Shown here one piece after another: positions 13,843 to 22,313 of a stretch of 32,391 bases of DNA; positions within the stretch are counted from its first letter, which is position 1; each line of letters opens with the position of its first letter. The notes under the pieces were generated by a model. It was not told the origin of the DNA and searched no databases. It worked only from the letters and a program-made list of their open reading frames with translations. The stretch covers positions 1-32,391 of the forward strand of contig CALBVK010000263.1 in assembly GCA_937969345.1 (NCBI GenBank), in the 5' to 3' direction. Made by a program: the position numbers and the translations under genes. The stretch comes from an uncultured Acidimicrobiales bacterium. Its GTDB lineage: Bacteria; Actinomycetota; Acidimicrobiia; Acidimicrobiales; SHLQ01.

Positions 13843-14064
13843 GGGGTCGCGTCTCATCTTCCACTCGAAAAACCACCCAGCGGCCGCCTGGATACAACAC
13901 AACCCGGCGGGGTCGCGTCTCATCTTCCACTTCTGTCGCCAGTTGTCGCGGGACAGTCGTTTGGAATCCGGCTCGGATGGAAGATGAGACGCGACCCCCT
14001 CGCTGCCGGTTGATTTCGGGGGGAACGCGTGGGTGGTTGGAGATGGAGGATGAGACGCGACCCC
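13843..14064. repeat. Mirrored cluster of four REP-like units (BIME-like)
   Basis: Four copies of a unit beginning GGGGTCGCGTCTCATCTTCC occur: forward at 13843-13864 and 13909-13930, inverted at 13978-13998 (perfect) and 14044-14064 (one mismatch). Both pairs have a spacing of exactly 66 bp, and both nested pairs share the same symmetry axis (13953.5). The sequence between units on the left arm is weakly similar to the reverse complement of that on the right (a shared AACCACCCA and ACCCGGC/ACCGGC). The block fills the gene-free stretch between tRNA-Ser and the DUF389 gene, about 400 bases. It looks like a bacterial interspersed mosaic element; no coding function is visible. Confidence 0.85.
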
Positions 14065-14109
14065 CAAATGTTCGCCTGACGGGCGGGGATCCACACCTTC
14101 TGGTAATGA

Positions 14110-14138
14110 TTGCAATTAGATTACGAATGCATTACAAA
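14110..14138 (+). promoter_or_regulatory. Candidate promoter of the DUF389 gene
   Basis: In an AT-rich island, TTGCAA (14110-14115) and TACAAA (14133-14138) are separated by 17 bp, resembling -35 and -10 elements. The predicted transcript would have a leader of about 25 nt before ATG 14171. Confidence 0.45.
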
Positions 14139-14170
14139 TGTCATGCGAGCGGTCGCCGACGGGAGTAGCA

Positions 14171-15325
14171 ATGATCACGGACACCGCGCCACTGCAAGAG
14201 GCCGAGACCAGCCAGGACAGTGCACAATCCAGTGCGGATGCAAGCGCCGACACGATCGTCGGTACGAAGCGAGGCCCATTCGCTCGGATCGTCTCGATGC
14301 TCGGCCGCGCCGACCTCGGCCACCTGTCCGACGAGGATCGGGACCGAATACTGCGCGGACTATTCCATGAAGGACACCGGTTCCCGCGGTTCGCCCGACG
14401 CTTCGCTGCGCTCATGACGATGAGCGTGCTTATAGCGGTCATGGGGCTTCTTGCCGACTCGACCGCTGTCGTCATCGGCGCCATGTTGGTCGCTCCGCTC
14501 ATGGGTCCAGTACTTGGCTCCGCCGCCGCCCTAGTCATTGGCGAACCCCGCCAGTTCCTTCGACAACTCGCCGTCATGACGGTGGGGTCGGCAGGTGCGG
14601 TGGGGTTGGCCGCTGGAACGTCACTGATCTTCCCCGGCTCGATGGACCCCCTTCCGGCCGAGATCGTCGCTCGTACATCTCCAAACCTGCTCGACCTTGG
14701 CATCGCTCTCGCCGCGGGTGCTGCTGGGGCCTATGCCCAGATCCGCCGGGCCGCCGCCGATGCACTCACCGGCGTTGCTGTCGCTGTGGCACTCGTGCCG
14801 CCACTCGCCGTCGTCGGGATCACCCTGGAGATCGGTGAGTACGCCATGTCGCTCGGAGCCGTACTGCTGTTCCTCGCCAACGTCGCTGGCATCATCATGA
14901 GCGCGGCAATTACCTTCTTGCTGTGTGGCGTTGCGGCGAGCCGACGGGTGCCCGCACGCGCCGGGCTGGTCGTCGGCGGTCTGCGATGGGCTGCCCTCGT
15001 CGTCATCATCATGGTCCTGCCACTGCACATCACCCGGGCCCGCGTCTTGCCGCCGACCGACCCCACCGAAGACATCGAGCACTGGATCGGCACCTACCTC
15101 GAAGACCATGGGGGCGCTACCGAACTCGTTGGCGTGTCCGTCGAGCGGCTTGCCGCCGAGCTCTCGATCGACATTGTGCTCACCGAATCAGGACAGGTGC
15201 CCGTGGCAGAGGAACTCGCCGACCTTCTCGCTGGAGAACTCCAAGAGCCGATCATCGTGTCGACCCAAGTCGTTGAAGTGGAGACCGACGTAGCCCGAGC
15301 GGACGGTGACCCGGAAGGAGAGTAG
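14171..15325 (+). CDS. DUF389 integral membrane protein
   Basis: This 384-residue protein begins at ATG 14171 with GGGAG 6 nt upstream. After a polar N-terminus of about 70 residues, the membrane region starts with RFARRFAALMTMSVLIAVMGLLADSTAVVIGAMLVAPLMGPVLG. The AVVIGAMLVAPLMGPVLG and DALTGVAVAVALVPPLAVVG segments are hallmarks of the DUF389 family (TIGR00341/TIGR00271-type membrane proteins), with about seven helices in all. The C-terminal 95 residues form a soluble alpha/beta domain (VGVSVERLAAELSIDIVL...). The function of the family is unknown. The gene is convergent with the AAA ATPase gene, with only 2 nt between stops, and is preceded by a palindrome cluster and a candidate promoter. 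Confidence 0.93.
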   Translation: MITDTAPLQEAETSQDSAQSSADASADTIVGTKRGPFARIVSMLGRADLGHLSDEDRDRILRGLFHEGHRFPRFARRFAALMTMSVLIAVMGLLADSTAVVIGAMLVAPLMGPVLGSAAALVIGEPRQFLRQLAVMTVGSAGAVGLAAGTSLIFPGSMDPLPAEIVARTSPNLLDLGIALAAGAAGAYAQIRRAAADALTGVAVAVALVPPLAVVGITLEIGEYAMSLGAVLLFLANVAGIIMSAAITFLLCGVAASRRVPARAGLVVGGLRWAALVVIIMVLPLHITRARVLPPTDPTEDIEHWIGTYLEDHGGATELVGVSVERLAAELSIDIVLTESGQVPVAEELADLLAGELQEPIIVSTQVVEVETDVARADGDPEGE

Positions 15326-15327
15326 CT

Positions 15328-16632
15328 CTAGGGGCGGAAGCCCGGCCGACGACGACCGCGGCCGTTGTTTGCCTTCAGGTATGCCTCGAGCTCGTCGTAC
15401 TCGCCGCTCTTGTTCGAGTACATCACGTGATTGCGTGCGGTCTCCAGCCATGGACCTACCGTCGACGGCACCTCCTCGAGAGCATCGAGTAGGTGCGCCG
15501 TGGTCAAGGAGACGACCTCGCCCGCATCGAGCGATTCGTCGAGGCACTGTTCCACAGCGGACTCGACGATGAACGCAAGATCAGCGCCGGAGTAGCCATT
15601 GGTCTGCTGCAAGACCGCTGAAAGGTCGAGCTCCGTCGCTGGGCGATCTCGTAGATGGAAATCGAGGATTGCGCGGCGAGCTGGCTCGTCGGGAGGGAGG
15701 ACCAGCAGGCGTCGATCGAAACGGCCGGGGCGTAACAGAGCCTCGTCGACATCCCACGGGTGGTTCGTTGCAGCTAACACGAAGATCCCATCGTTCTCGT
15801 CAGCGACACCATCGAGCTCGGACAAGAGCTGGTTGACGACACCGCGAAGAGCTGCGGCGTGTTTGAGATGTGAACGCTTCTGACCGAGTGCATCGATCTC
15901 ATCGAAGAACAGAACGCACGGTGCGTTCCGGCGAGCTGCCTCAAAGACCGCGGCGAGGTTTCGTTCGCTCGCGCCGATCCACATGTCCAAAATATCGGCG
16001 AGCCCAACGTTGTAGAAGTTTGCGCCCATTTCGCCTGCAGTCGCTCGGGCGAGGAAGGTCTTGCCACACCCCGGTGGACCCCAGAGAAGGAGACCGCCAC
16101 TCGCTGACTTACGGAAGGCTGCGGCGAGCTCGGGGTTTCGCAGCGGCGCCAAGAACGATCGTTCTAGCTGCCGTTTGACGGCGTCGAGTCCGCCGATGTC
16201 GTCGAGGGTGATGTCCGAGGCCGCGAGCTCGCCGAACGTGACTTCTTCGGGCGCGGTCGAACTGTCCCACTTGTTCAACAGCTCGTCGGCCGTGTCAGGG
16301 ACGGGCAGGATCGCATCGTCGCCAGTGACGGGCATTGCTCGTCGAACATCGGGTTCATCAGCGCTCTCTCTCGCCACGGTGGTTGCGTCGCGTCCGGCTT
16401 GCAACGCGTCGGCGGTGGCGCCGTCCCCCGCCGCCCGAAATACCGAGATCGCAAGGTCGAGCGAATCGGGATCATCAGGTGCCGCCGCGAGCAGCGCATG
16501 AGCGTGAGGAACTGCGTCATTGGGTCGGCCGATCGACAGCAACCGCTCGAGCAGATGCCTTCGGACTCCAGTGTCCTCAGGTGCTGCTTCCAACGCGCTC
16601 TCAAGAGCACGAACCACGCCATCTTCAGTCAT
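15328..16632 (-). CDS. AAA ATPase with TPR-like N-terminal region
   Basis: This 434-residue protein starts at ATG 16632; a longer upstream frame shadows the divergent gene. Residues 1-80 are helical and resemble two TPR-like repeats (ALEAAPEDTGVRRHLLERLLSIGRPNDAV). The AAA domain (about 140-380) has Walker A GPPGCGKT (185-192), Walker B VLFFDEIDAL (240-249), sensor 1 LAATNHP (286-292) and second-region-of-homology LRPGRFDRR (300-308), placing it among classical AAA proteins (Cdc48/Vps4/FtsH clade). There is no protease or membrane segment, so it probably remodels a protein partner. The tail is basic (NGRGRRRPGFRP). Its start lies 45 nt from the divergent TPR gene, suggesting a shared control region and function. 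Confidence 0.92.
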   Translation of the reverse strand: MTEDGVVRALESALEAAPEDTGVRRHLLERLLSIGRPNDAVPHAHALLAAAPDDPDSLDLAISVFRAAGDGATADALQAGRDATTVARESADEPDVRRAMPVTGDDAILPVPDTADELLNKWDSSTAPEEVTFGELAASDITLDDIGGLDAVKRQLERSFLAPLRNPELAAAFRKSASGGLLLWGPPGCGKTFLARATAGEMGANFYNVGLADILDMWIGASERNLAAVFEAARRNAPCVLFFDEIDALGQKRSHLKHAAALRGVVNQLLSELDGVADENDGIFVLAATNHPWDVDEALLRPGRFDRRLLVLPPDEPARRAILDFHLRDRPATELDLSAVLQQTNGYSGADLAFIVESAVEQCLDESLDAGEVVSLTTAHLLDALEEVPSTVGPWLETARNHVMYSNKSGEYDELEAYLKANNGRGRRRPGFRP

Positions 16633-16677
16633 GGGGTTCAATCGGCGGGTGCGAAGGTGACTTGAATCCTCGACGCT

Positions 16678-17496
16678 ATGACCGATCGGCGAGGTATGGG
16701 CGACCCAGGACAAGCTCGCGAACGAGCGCGCAACCTGTTCATGATCGGTCGTCTCGCCGATGCGCGCGATGCTGCGCGCGAAGCGCTCGCCCAAGACGCG
16801 CTCGACGCATCCACGCTTCGCCTATCCGCCGATATCGAAGCCGCACTCGGCGACCTTGAGTCGGCGCTCGACTACGCAGCACAAGCAATCTCGGTTGAGG
16901 CCTCGGCGTCGTCGTACGCGGTGCTCGCCTCGGTCCAACGACGCACCGGCGACTTCGCTGCGGCCATTGCCTCGTGCGAACGAGGCTTGGCGCTCGATCC
17001 CGAACATGTGACTCTGCACGTGACCGCGTCCCTCGCATGGGCAGGCCCATGGTTGGACGGCTCCACCGACCGGCCATCCGAAACACGACGAGAAGCAGCG
17101 AACCAATCGGCCGCGTTGGCTTCTCGAGCGCTCGAACTCGATCCGACCGAGACGTTTCCCTACTACGCCGCTTCGGTAGCGGAACTCGTCCGCAACGACT
17201 TGTACGCAGCGGCATCGATACTCACGAAGGGCCTCGCCCTCGACCCTGAATGGGTCGCTGGCCATCTCCTTATGAGCGGTATCCGGGGCCGTCAGGGAAT
17301 GGTGAAGTTGGCGTCGCGTCATCTCGCCACGGCCGGGATGCTCTCACCGAACGACGAGACCCCGATTAGCCAACTTCGCGCTATCGCCGGCAAGCGACGC
17401 TTCCGACGAAACCGACCGGGCCCATCGATCTGGTGGTTGGCTCCCGAAGCACGCAAGATACTCGAAGCTGACGCCGAACTTGGTGGAGGTCGATGA
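16678..17496 (+). CDS. Tetratricopeptide repeat protein
   Basis: This 272-residue protein starts at ATG 16678 (ATG 16696 is possible). TPR motifs are visible from about residue 11 to 215, with typical consensus ends GRLADARDAAREALAQDAL (24-42), GDLESALDYAAQAISVEA (58-75), GDFAAAIASCERGLALDPE (91-109), ASRALELDP (148-156) and ASILTKGLALDPEW (179-192). The C-terminus is basic (KRRFRRNRPGP). There are no membrane segments, so it is a cytoplasmic scaffold. It is divergent from the AAA ATPase and its TGA overlaps the start of the membrane protein that follows, so these are probably one operon. The partner is not known. Confidence 0.9.
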   Translation: MTDRRGMGDPGQARERARNLFMIGRLADARDAAREALAQDALDASTLRLSADIEAALGDLESALDYAAQAISVEASASSYAVLASVQRRTGDFAAAIASCERGLALDPEHVTLHVTASLAWAGPWLDGSTDRPSETRREAANQSAALASRALELDPTETFPYYAASVAELVRNDLYAAASILTKGLALDPEWVAGHLLMSGIRGRQGMVKLASRHLATAGMLSPNDETPISQLRAIAGKRRFRRNRPGPSIWWLAPEARKILEADAELGGGR

Positions 17497-19004
17497 TGGA
17501 AGACATCGCCGTCATCGCCTTGACCATCGTGGTTCTGGGCGGGGGTCTCCTCGTTGCTCGTTTCGTAGGTCAACGACTGCTCGCGTGGAGTGCTCGTGTG
17601 CGCGATGGCGTTGAACATCGAGGCACCGTCTATGGCTCGGACATGATCGTACGGGTCTCCCTTATTGGCGTGTGGGCCGGCGGAGCACTCGGGTCGCTTG
17701 GCATCTTGCCTGCGATTGTGTGGGTCGCGACCAGCGATACCGAAGCTCGTCGTATTGCGGTGTCCATCATGGGCGTGTCCGGTGTGATCGTGGCCCTCGC
17801 GGTCCTCATGGTCATCGTCGGAATGCGGTTCTTTGTCCTCGAAGAGGACAGGATCACCCGGGTCGGAGCGTTCGGTGAACGGTCCGTACGTTTCGCCGCA
17901 ATCGATCGGTTCGATGAATCGGCCGGCCTTCCGGCGTTACGGATCCACAGCGACGCAAGAACTATGCGGGTATCGAAAACCCTCGCTGGATTCGACGACC
18001 TCTTCAATCGTCTGACCGAGCACGTATCTTCGCCCTATGAGGCGCCCGCGCAGGTCGGGCTTGGTGAGCCATCAACGGAGTACTCGCTGCACGAGACCGC
18101 CCACTTCGCGGTGTCTGCACAACGTCGGCGACTGAACACGATGGTCTTGATCTCGACGCTTGTCTTCGTGCTGGTGTGGCCATGGTTCTTGGTGGAAGGG
18201 GAACACGTTGTTCGCGACTCGGTCATCTTCATGGCTATGGGGTTTGGACTCTGGCTCGTCACGGTGTTGCTCGTCCGAACCGAAACGAGTCCATCGGGTC
18301 AACCAATCGAGCTGAGACTCGCTCGATCGGAGATTGGTTGGCGACTCTCCCGTGGCGAGTGGCAGACGCGGGCTCCGAACGAACTCGTGAGTGCGTCTGT
18401 CGAAACGACGATCATCTACGTCAAGAGTCAACCCGGTCACCGCTATCCGCTCCGTCTTCGGTTCACCGATGGCACGGTCTTGCAGATCGACGACCACCGG
18501 GGACGCCACCTTGGGTCCTCGACTCAATTGCTCGGTCTCGAATTGCGACGTCGGTACGTCACCACCGCCAACCGTGTCGAAGGCGATCGGGCCCACGCAA
18601 CAGCTCAACTCGTCGAGGCGAGGGCGGCGGAGACGAACGGCGATGTAGCGGCCGCTGTTCAGGCGTACCAGCGGGTCATTGCCCACTGGCCCGACGAATC
18701 ACACCTCGCCTTGCATCGATACTGCGGTGATCTTTTGCGAGCCCATGCCGACTCGCTCATGGGTGACGGCAGAGAGTTTCGCAAGCGGACCGCAGCGATC
18801 CGAGCAGATGCCGTCGGCCACTATCGAGCACACCTCGATACCTTCCCCTACGACGCCGATGCCTGGCAGGCGATCGCTGCGTGTGTTGGCGGCGGTTATC
18901 GAACCGATCTCGCCGACGAGTCGATCGCCAGTGCCGAGCAGCTATTGATGTCAGGTCGCCACACGCCGACCGAATACCTTCGTCCAGAACACGGACCGAA
19001 CTAG
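17496..19004 (+). CDS. Membrane protein with two PH-like regions and TPR-like tail
   Basis: This protein of about 502 residues is predicted to have five membrane segments (about 3-23, 50-78, 88-111, 213-233, 241-260). A PH-like beta region (about 112-175: FFVLEEDRITRVGAFGERSVRFAAI) follows the third, and a second one (about 270-352) follows the fifth. The C-terminus (about 362-480) resembles TPR repeats (ETNGDVAAAVQAYQRVIAHWPDE). The layout of two TM-plus-bPH modules is known from bacterial PH-domain membrane proteins; the function here is unknown. Two ATGs occur (17493, 17496); the second is better spaced from GGAGG (17485-17489) and either overlaps the TPR gene's stop. The end is 3 nt from the convergent neighbour. 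Confidence 0.85.
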   Translation: MEDIAVIALTIVVLGGGLLVARFVGQRLLAWSARVRDGVEHRGTVYGSDMIVRVSLIGVWAGGALGSLGILPAIVWVATSDTEARRIAVSIMGVSGVIVALAVLMVIVGMRFFVLEEDRITRVGAFGERSVRFAAIDRFDESAGLPALRIHSDARTMRVSKTLAGFDDLFNRLTEHVSSPYEAPAQVGLGEPSTEYSLHETAHFAVSAQRRRLNTMVLISTLVFVLVWPWFLVEGEHVVRDSVIFMAMGFGLWLVTVLLVRTETSPSGQPIELRLARSEIGWRLSRGEWQTRAPNELVSASVETTIIYVKSQPGHRYPLRLRFTDGTVLQIDDHRGRHLGSSTQLLGLELRRRYVTTANRVEGDRAHATAQLVEARAAETNGDVAAAVQAYQRVIAHWPDESHLALHRYCGDLLRAHADSLMGDGREFRKRTAAIRADAVGHYRAHLDTFPYDADAWQAIAACVGGGYRTDLADESIASAEQLLMSGRHTPTEYLRPEHGPN

Positions 19005-19007
19005 CTC

Positions 19008-19388
19008 TTACCGCCGATCTTCGATCGCCGCAGCCAGCCCGTGTGGGTCGGCAACACTCACCCAAAGGGCCGAGTGATCCTTGACGCCAATGACCTTGTC
19101 GATCTTGTCGACAAACCCAATGCACAGACCCAGACGATGGTTGGTGCCAAAGGTCAGCCCATCGTCGGCGAAGCTCAACCGTGCGCCGACGGCCGTGTAC
19201 CAACGATGTGGACCGGTGATGTCGGTGTGATCGATATTGCTGATCGGTGTTTCGACCGAGAACCAACCAAAGGTTGCCCGGAACAGGCCGTCATCGGTCA
19301 GCGTGACGCCGTCATCACTGCGCAGACGAAGCGACAAGAACATCGGCGTCCACTTCTTGTCGACGTCGTACGGAAAGTGTGTGGCCAT
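19008..19388 (-). CDS. Small PH-like domain protein, conserved hypothetical
   Basis: This 126-residue protein is beta-rich: MFLSLRLRSDDGVTLTDDGLFRATFGWFSVETPISNIDHTDITGPHRWYTAVGARLSFADDGLTFGTNHRLGLCIGF in broken segments. The DDG-FRATFG-W-V-TP-SNI and GARLS-ADDGLTFGTN-G-CI-F pattern is common to a family of actinobacterial proteins of PH-like fold. It has no signal peptide or membrane segment. It lies 2 nt after the propeller-like gene on the same strand (cotranscribed) and is convergent with the PH/TPR membrane protein, so two PH-like proteins adjoin. Function is unknown. Confidence 0.78.
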   Translation of the reverse strand: MATHFPYDVDKKWTPMFLSLRLRSDDGVTLTDDGLFRATFGWFSVETPISNIDHTDITGPHRWYTAVGARLSFADDGLTFGTNHRLGLCIGFVDKIDKVIGVKDHSALWVSVADPHGLAAAIEDRR

Positions 19389-19390
19389 AC

Positions 19391-20224
19391 CTACAGCTTG
19401 TCGGGTTCGGGCACCGCGTACGACTTGATGACGACATCGTCACGAACCCACGAGTGGTTCTTGTCCAAGAACGACAGGTGGACGTGCGTTTCAATTCCGT
19501 CGATCACCATCTCGCCGACGCCGATTCCTTCGATCTCCTCAAAGAAGGGAGGCCACGGTCGAACGGGCACGCGGCGATAGTCCGTCTTCTGGCCGGTTGC
19601 GGTGTCGAAGCAATGAATCCCCGGGAAGATCTCCCTGGGCTTTCCTCCAACCCGGAACACCTTCCGAATCCACTCCGGGATGCTCAACAGGTCGTCCGAG
19701 GCGAGGTATACCTGGCCCGTCTCCGTGAACGCTCCGCCTTGCACCCGATGTACGGGTTCGCTTAAGGCGATGTTCTGGTCGGTGCGAGCGATGCCGGTCG
19801 ATGGGTCGTACGCCGACAACGTGTCGGCAAAGTTCCAGTCGCAGGTGTAGAGCAGCCCGTTCGCTGGGTTGACCGAACACCAGGCGAGGTGGGCCATGTC
19901 GTCTCGTTCGACTGGCCGCTCGATTGGCACGAACGACCTTTGGTCGAGGTCGCGGTTGTAGGTGATCAGCGCTTGCGGGCTTTCGAGTGCGATCGAAACT
20001 ATGCCGTCCACGATCGACACGGCTCCAACATGGCCAGCGACACTGCGCGGAATCTCGGCGCGAACCTCGAGCGTGGAGAAGTCGGCCGAATACCGAGAGA
20101 CCCCCGGACGCGAGTCGTTCTGCGTGACGAACCAGCTGACGCCGTCGGTGGCTACACCCTGGCCTCGCCCCGTCCACTCCGCGCGGTACCGCTTGTTGAC
20201 TTCCCGCCATACGTTCATGCTCAT
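19391..20224 (-). CDS. Beta-propeller-like conserved hypothetical protein
   Basis: This 277-residue protein starts at ATG 20224 or ATG 20218; neither has a clear ribosome binding site, and a longer open frame is a shadow of the MOSC gene. The repeating pattern (GVATDGVSWFVTQND...VSRYS, GHVGAVSIVDGIVSIALES..ALITYN, HLAWCSVNPANGLLYTCDWN..DTLSAYDPSTG, VQGGAFTETGQVYLASDD, GIHCFDTATGQ) looks like a six-bladed propeller of the YncE/SMP-30-like type, about 40-45 residues per blade. No signal peptide is visible, so it is probably cytoplasmic. The pocket chemistry cannot be assigned. It is followed after 2 nt by the PH-like gene. Confidence 0.78.
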   Translation of the reverse strand: MSMNVWREVNKRYRAEWTGRGQGVATDGVSWFVTQNDSRPGVSRYSADFSTLEVRAEIPRSVAGHVGAVSIVDGIVSIALESPQALITYNRDLDQRSFVPIERPVERDDMAHLAWCSVNPANGLLYTCDWNFADTLSAYDPSTGIARTDQNIALSEPVHRVQGGAFTETGQVYLASDDLLSIPEWIRKVFRVGGKPREIFPGIHCFDTATGQKTDYRRVPVRPWPPFFEEIEGIGVGEMVIDGIETHVHLSFLDKNHSWVRDDVVIKSYAVPEPDKL

Positions 20225-20305
20225 TGCGGCGAGGCTATTCGAGACGAACCCTGATCGAGTGCCACCACGAAGCCGAAATCGCGAACGGATCTGACAGACT
20301 CGCAT

Positions 20306-20962
20306 ATGCACACAGAGCAGAGCCCAGCGGTGGCACTCACCGTCGAATCGGTCCAGATCGGCTCGGCCGCGCCAACCCCAGCATCGTCGGTGGGTGTCAC
20401 CGGCATCGATAAGCGCCCGGTCGACATCGCCCGCGTCGCACCCGCTGGCCTCGTCGGCGACACGATTTCCGACACCGAGCATCACGGCGGGCCAGATCAG
20501 GCTGTGTACATCTACAGCCGCGACGACTACGACTTCTGGCAAGCCGACTTGGGCCGCCCGCTCCAGGCTGGGGCGTTCGGTGAGAACATCACTATCGCCG
20601 GAATTTCTTCAGGCGATGTGCGGGTCGGCGACCGGTTTGTCATCGGCGACGCCGTTCTCGAAGCGACGAGCGCTCGCATCCCGTGCGGGACATTTCAGCA
20701 CCACATTGCGGAGAATGGCTGGGTGGCTCGCTTCCGGGATGCCCGGCGACCCGGTGTCTATTGCCGAGTGCTGGCCGGAGGCGATCTTGTCGCAGGTGCC
20801 TCGGCGCAACTTCTCCCCGCCGACGGGACGGTTTCGATTCTTGAGACACAGGATTTGTATTACACACCGTCGGCGGACGCGGACCGGGTCAGGACCGCCT
20901 TAGGGTCCCCGCTAGCGGCTCGAACACGGGCACTCTTCGAACGCCGTCTCGACAACGCCTGA
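20306..20962 (+). CDS. MOSC domain protein, YiiM-like
   Basis: This 218-residue protein shows the MOSC domain pattern: GVTGIDKRPVD (29-39), GLVGDTISDTEHHGGPDQAVYIYSRDDYDFW, LQAGAFGENITIAGI, GDRFVIGDAVLEATSARIPCGTFQ and RRPGVYCRVLAGGDLVAG. The cysteine in IPCGTF is the conserved MOSC cysteine proposed to bind sulfur or molybdenum cofactor. YiiM-like members support reduction of N-hydroxylated compounds with molybdenum cofactor. No electron-transfer partner or molybdenum gene lies nearby. It is divergent from the propeller-like gene with an 81-nt gap, and its ATG has no strong ribosome binding site. Confidence 0.9.
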   Translation: MHTEQSPAVALTVESVQIGSAAPTPASSVGVTGIDKRPVDIARVAPAGLVGDTISDTEHHGGPDQAVYIYSRDDYDFWQADLGRPLQAGAFGENITIAGISSGDVRVGDRFVIGDAVLEATSARIPCGTFQHHIAENGWVARFRDARRPGVYCRVLAGGDLVAGASAQLLPADGTVSILETQDLYYTPSADADRVRTALGSPLAARTRALFERRLDNA

Positions 20963-21034
20963 ACCTTATTTCACGAGTTCACCTGCCGATTGTGACAGGA
21001 ACGCAGTCCCTATCTCCGCGGTGAGATCACAGAA

Positions 21035-21979
21035 ATGCCAACGCAAAACCCAGGTGAGCACGCACACGTTGTCGACATTCGAGCAACGGTCGAAGCCCGA
21101 GATGCCTCGCGCCCGCCGAGGATCACATTTACGTTCCCCGGGCTCGATGATCCGTTGCGTCTCTGGACCGAACTGGAAGCGCTTCGTTGGATTGTGCCAG
21201 AACGGCCCGAGCCTGAATTAGAGATCGACTGGGACTCGCCGGAAGGTGCCGGCTTTAAGGTCCTGCCGTACATGATCGAAGGGTTCGAGGTCATCGCTGA
21301 CAACTGGCCCGCAGGTCGCGTGGCCGAGTGGAGTCTCGACACGATCAATCTGCTGCGTCGTCTCGGAGTTGATCTCGACATCCCGATCGCGTACCTCGCG
21401 TTCCTGCGCCGAACCCAGGTCGCGCTTCTCAACGATCCGAACCGTGACCGCTCAGAAGAGGCCAAACCAACCCCGATCCCGAATACCTTGCTGCTCAGCA
21501 AGCAGCCATGGTCATTGCTGGTCGACGACCCGACCGTCGACGTGTACGAGACGGCGACGGCCCCGGGCCAGCCGAACTGGTACTGGAGCGAGAGTACGCG
21601 TCACTCCGACGACATTGGGCAAACGGTCGAGGCACAAGACGCCGTGCTCGGCGCGGTCGAGATGGGCTGGGAGTTGCTCAGCCGTATGGAGGCCCCCGGT
21701 GCCGTCGACGGTCGAGATCGAATTCTGCGATTCGTCGTGCAGGACGTCAAAGATGGCTCGAACATGCTCGCCCGTTTGCAGGCTCTAGTCGGCGATCACT
21801 GCGCATCGATGCTCATGCGCCCGATTCGCAAGACCGGTGCGGTGACGAACTGCTTGCTCGTGATCTGTGTTGTGCCTCGTGAGCGATTCGCCGACATTGG
21901 TTCGCAGATGATCGCAGAGTTCCCCGACGCGATCGGCCGCGGTCGGCGATACAGCGCGGCTGTTCCCGAGGTCGCCTAA
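21035..21979 (+). CDS. Conserved hypothetical protein
   Basis: This 314-residue protein starts at ATG 21035 with GGTGAG 8 nt upstream. I do not recognise a family. It is soluble, with no signal peptide or membrane segment. It begins with a short beta-rich part (PPRITFTFPGLDDPLRLWTELEALRW), then an acidic, aromatic-rich region, a conserved-looking helix (AEWSLDTINLLRRLGVDLDIPIAYL), a proline-rich linker (KPTPIPNTLLLSKQPW), and an alpha/beta C-terminal portion (ILRFVVQDVKDGSN...CLLVICVVPRERFADIGSQ). Codon use looks like that of its neighbours. No partner is implied by position: it stands between the MOSC gene and the convergent coiled-coil gene. Confidence 0.7.
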   Translation: MPTQNPGEHAHVVDIRATVEARDASRPPRITFTFPGLDDPLRLWTELEALRWIVPERPEPELEIDWDSPEGAGFKVLPYMIEGFEVIADNWPAGRVAEWSLDTINLLRRLGVDLDIPIAYLAFLRRTQVALLNDPNRDRSEEAKPTPIPNTLLLSKQPWSLLVDDPTVDVYETATAPGQPNWYWSESTRHSDDIGQTVEAQDAVLGAVEMGWELLSRMEAPGAVDGRDRILRFVVQDVKDGSNMLARLQALVGDHCASMLMRPIRKTGAVTNCLLVICVVPRERFADIGSQMIAEFPDAIGRGRRYSAAVPEVA

Positions 21980-21994
21980 ACGCGTGGCGGCGCG

Positions 21995-22246
21995 CTAGTC
22001 GCGGTAAAAGTCGAAGCGTGGTTCGGAATTCTTTGCGTCGGCCACCGGCGCTCGCTGCTCTGGTGCGGGCCGTTGACGCTCTACGCGAAGGCGCAGAATT
22101 TCGACCTCTCGTTCGAGCTCGACGATGCGTGCGTCCTTGGCAGCGAGCTGCTCGTCAACGGTCATTTCGTCGGCGAAGAACTCGGCCTTCAGCGCCCGCA
22201 CGCGGGAGAGGCGACGCTCGGTTGCGTTTGGTCGCTTCGTTCCCAT
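21995..22246 (-). CDS. Small coiled-coil protein
   Basis: This 83-residue protein has a basic N-terminus (GTKRPNATERRLSRVRALKAEFF) followed by a predicted coiled coil (about 30-60: EQLAAKDARIVELEREVEILRLRVER) and a polar tail ending in EPRFDFYRD. Such architecture suggests oligomerisation or DNA-associated activity, but no family is recognised. The ATG at 22246 has no strong ribosome binding site. It is convergent with the hypothetical gene upstream (15-nt gap) and downstream of the lipoprotein gene on the same strand (67-nt gap). Confidence 0.6.
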   Translation of the reverse strand: MGTKRPNATERRLSRVRALKAEFFADEMTVDEQLAAKDARIVELEREVEILRLRVERQRPAPEQRAPVADAKNSEPRFDFYRD

Positions 22247-22313
22247 AGGTAAACGGTAGTACGGCTGTCAGGTCGTTGTCAGGCCAGCAGACCCGACGGG
22301 GAGGCTCAGCGCA

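Noticed and set aside
13651-14013. Open frame across tRNA-Ser, its terminator and the repeat cluster
   Set aside because: It crosses a complete tRNA and a strong terminator; no protein signature.
13843-14064. CRISPR array
   Set aside because: Repeats are in opposite orientations, only four in number, spacers on the two arms resemble each other, and there are no cas genes.
20225-20542. Extension of the propeller-like protein to 383 residues
   Set aside because: The extension is antisense to the MOSC gene, which has strong family motifs.
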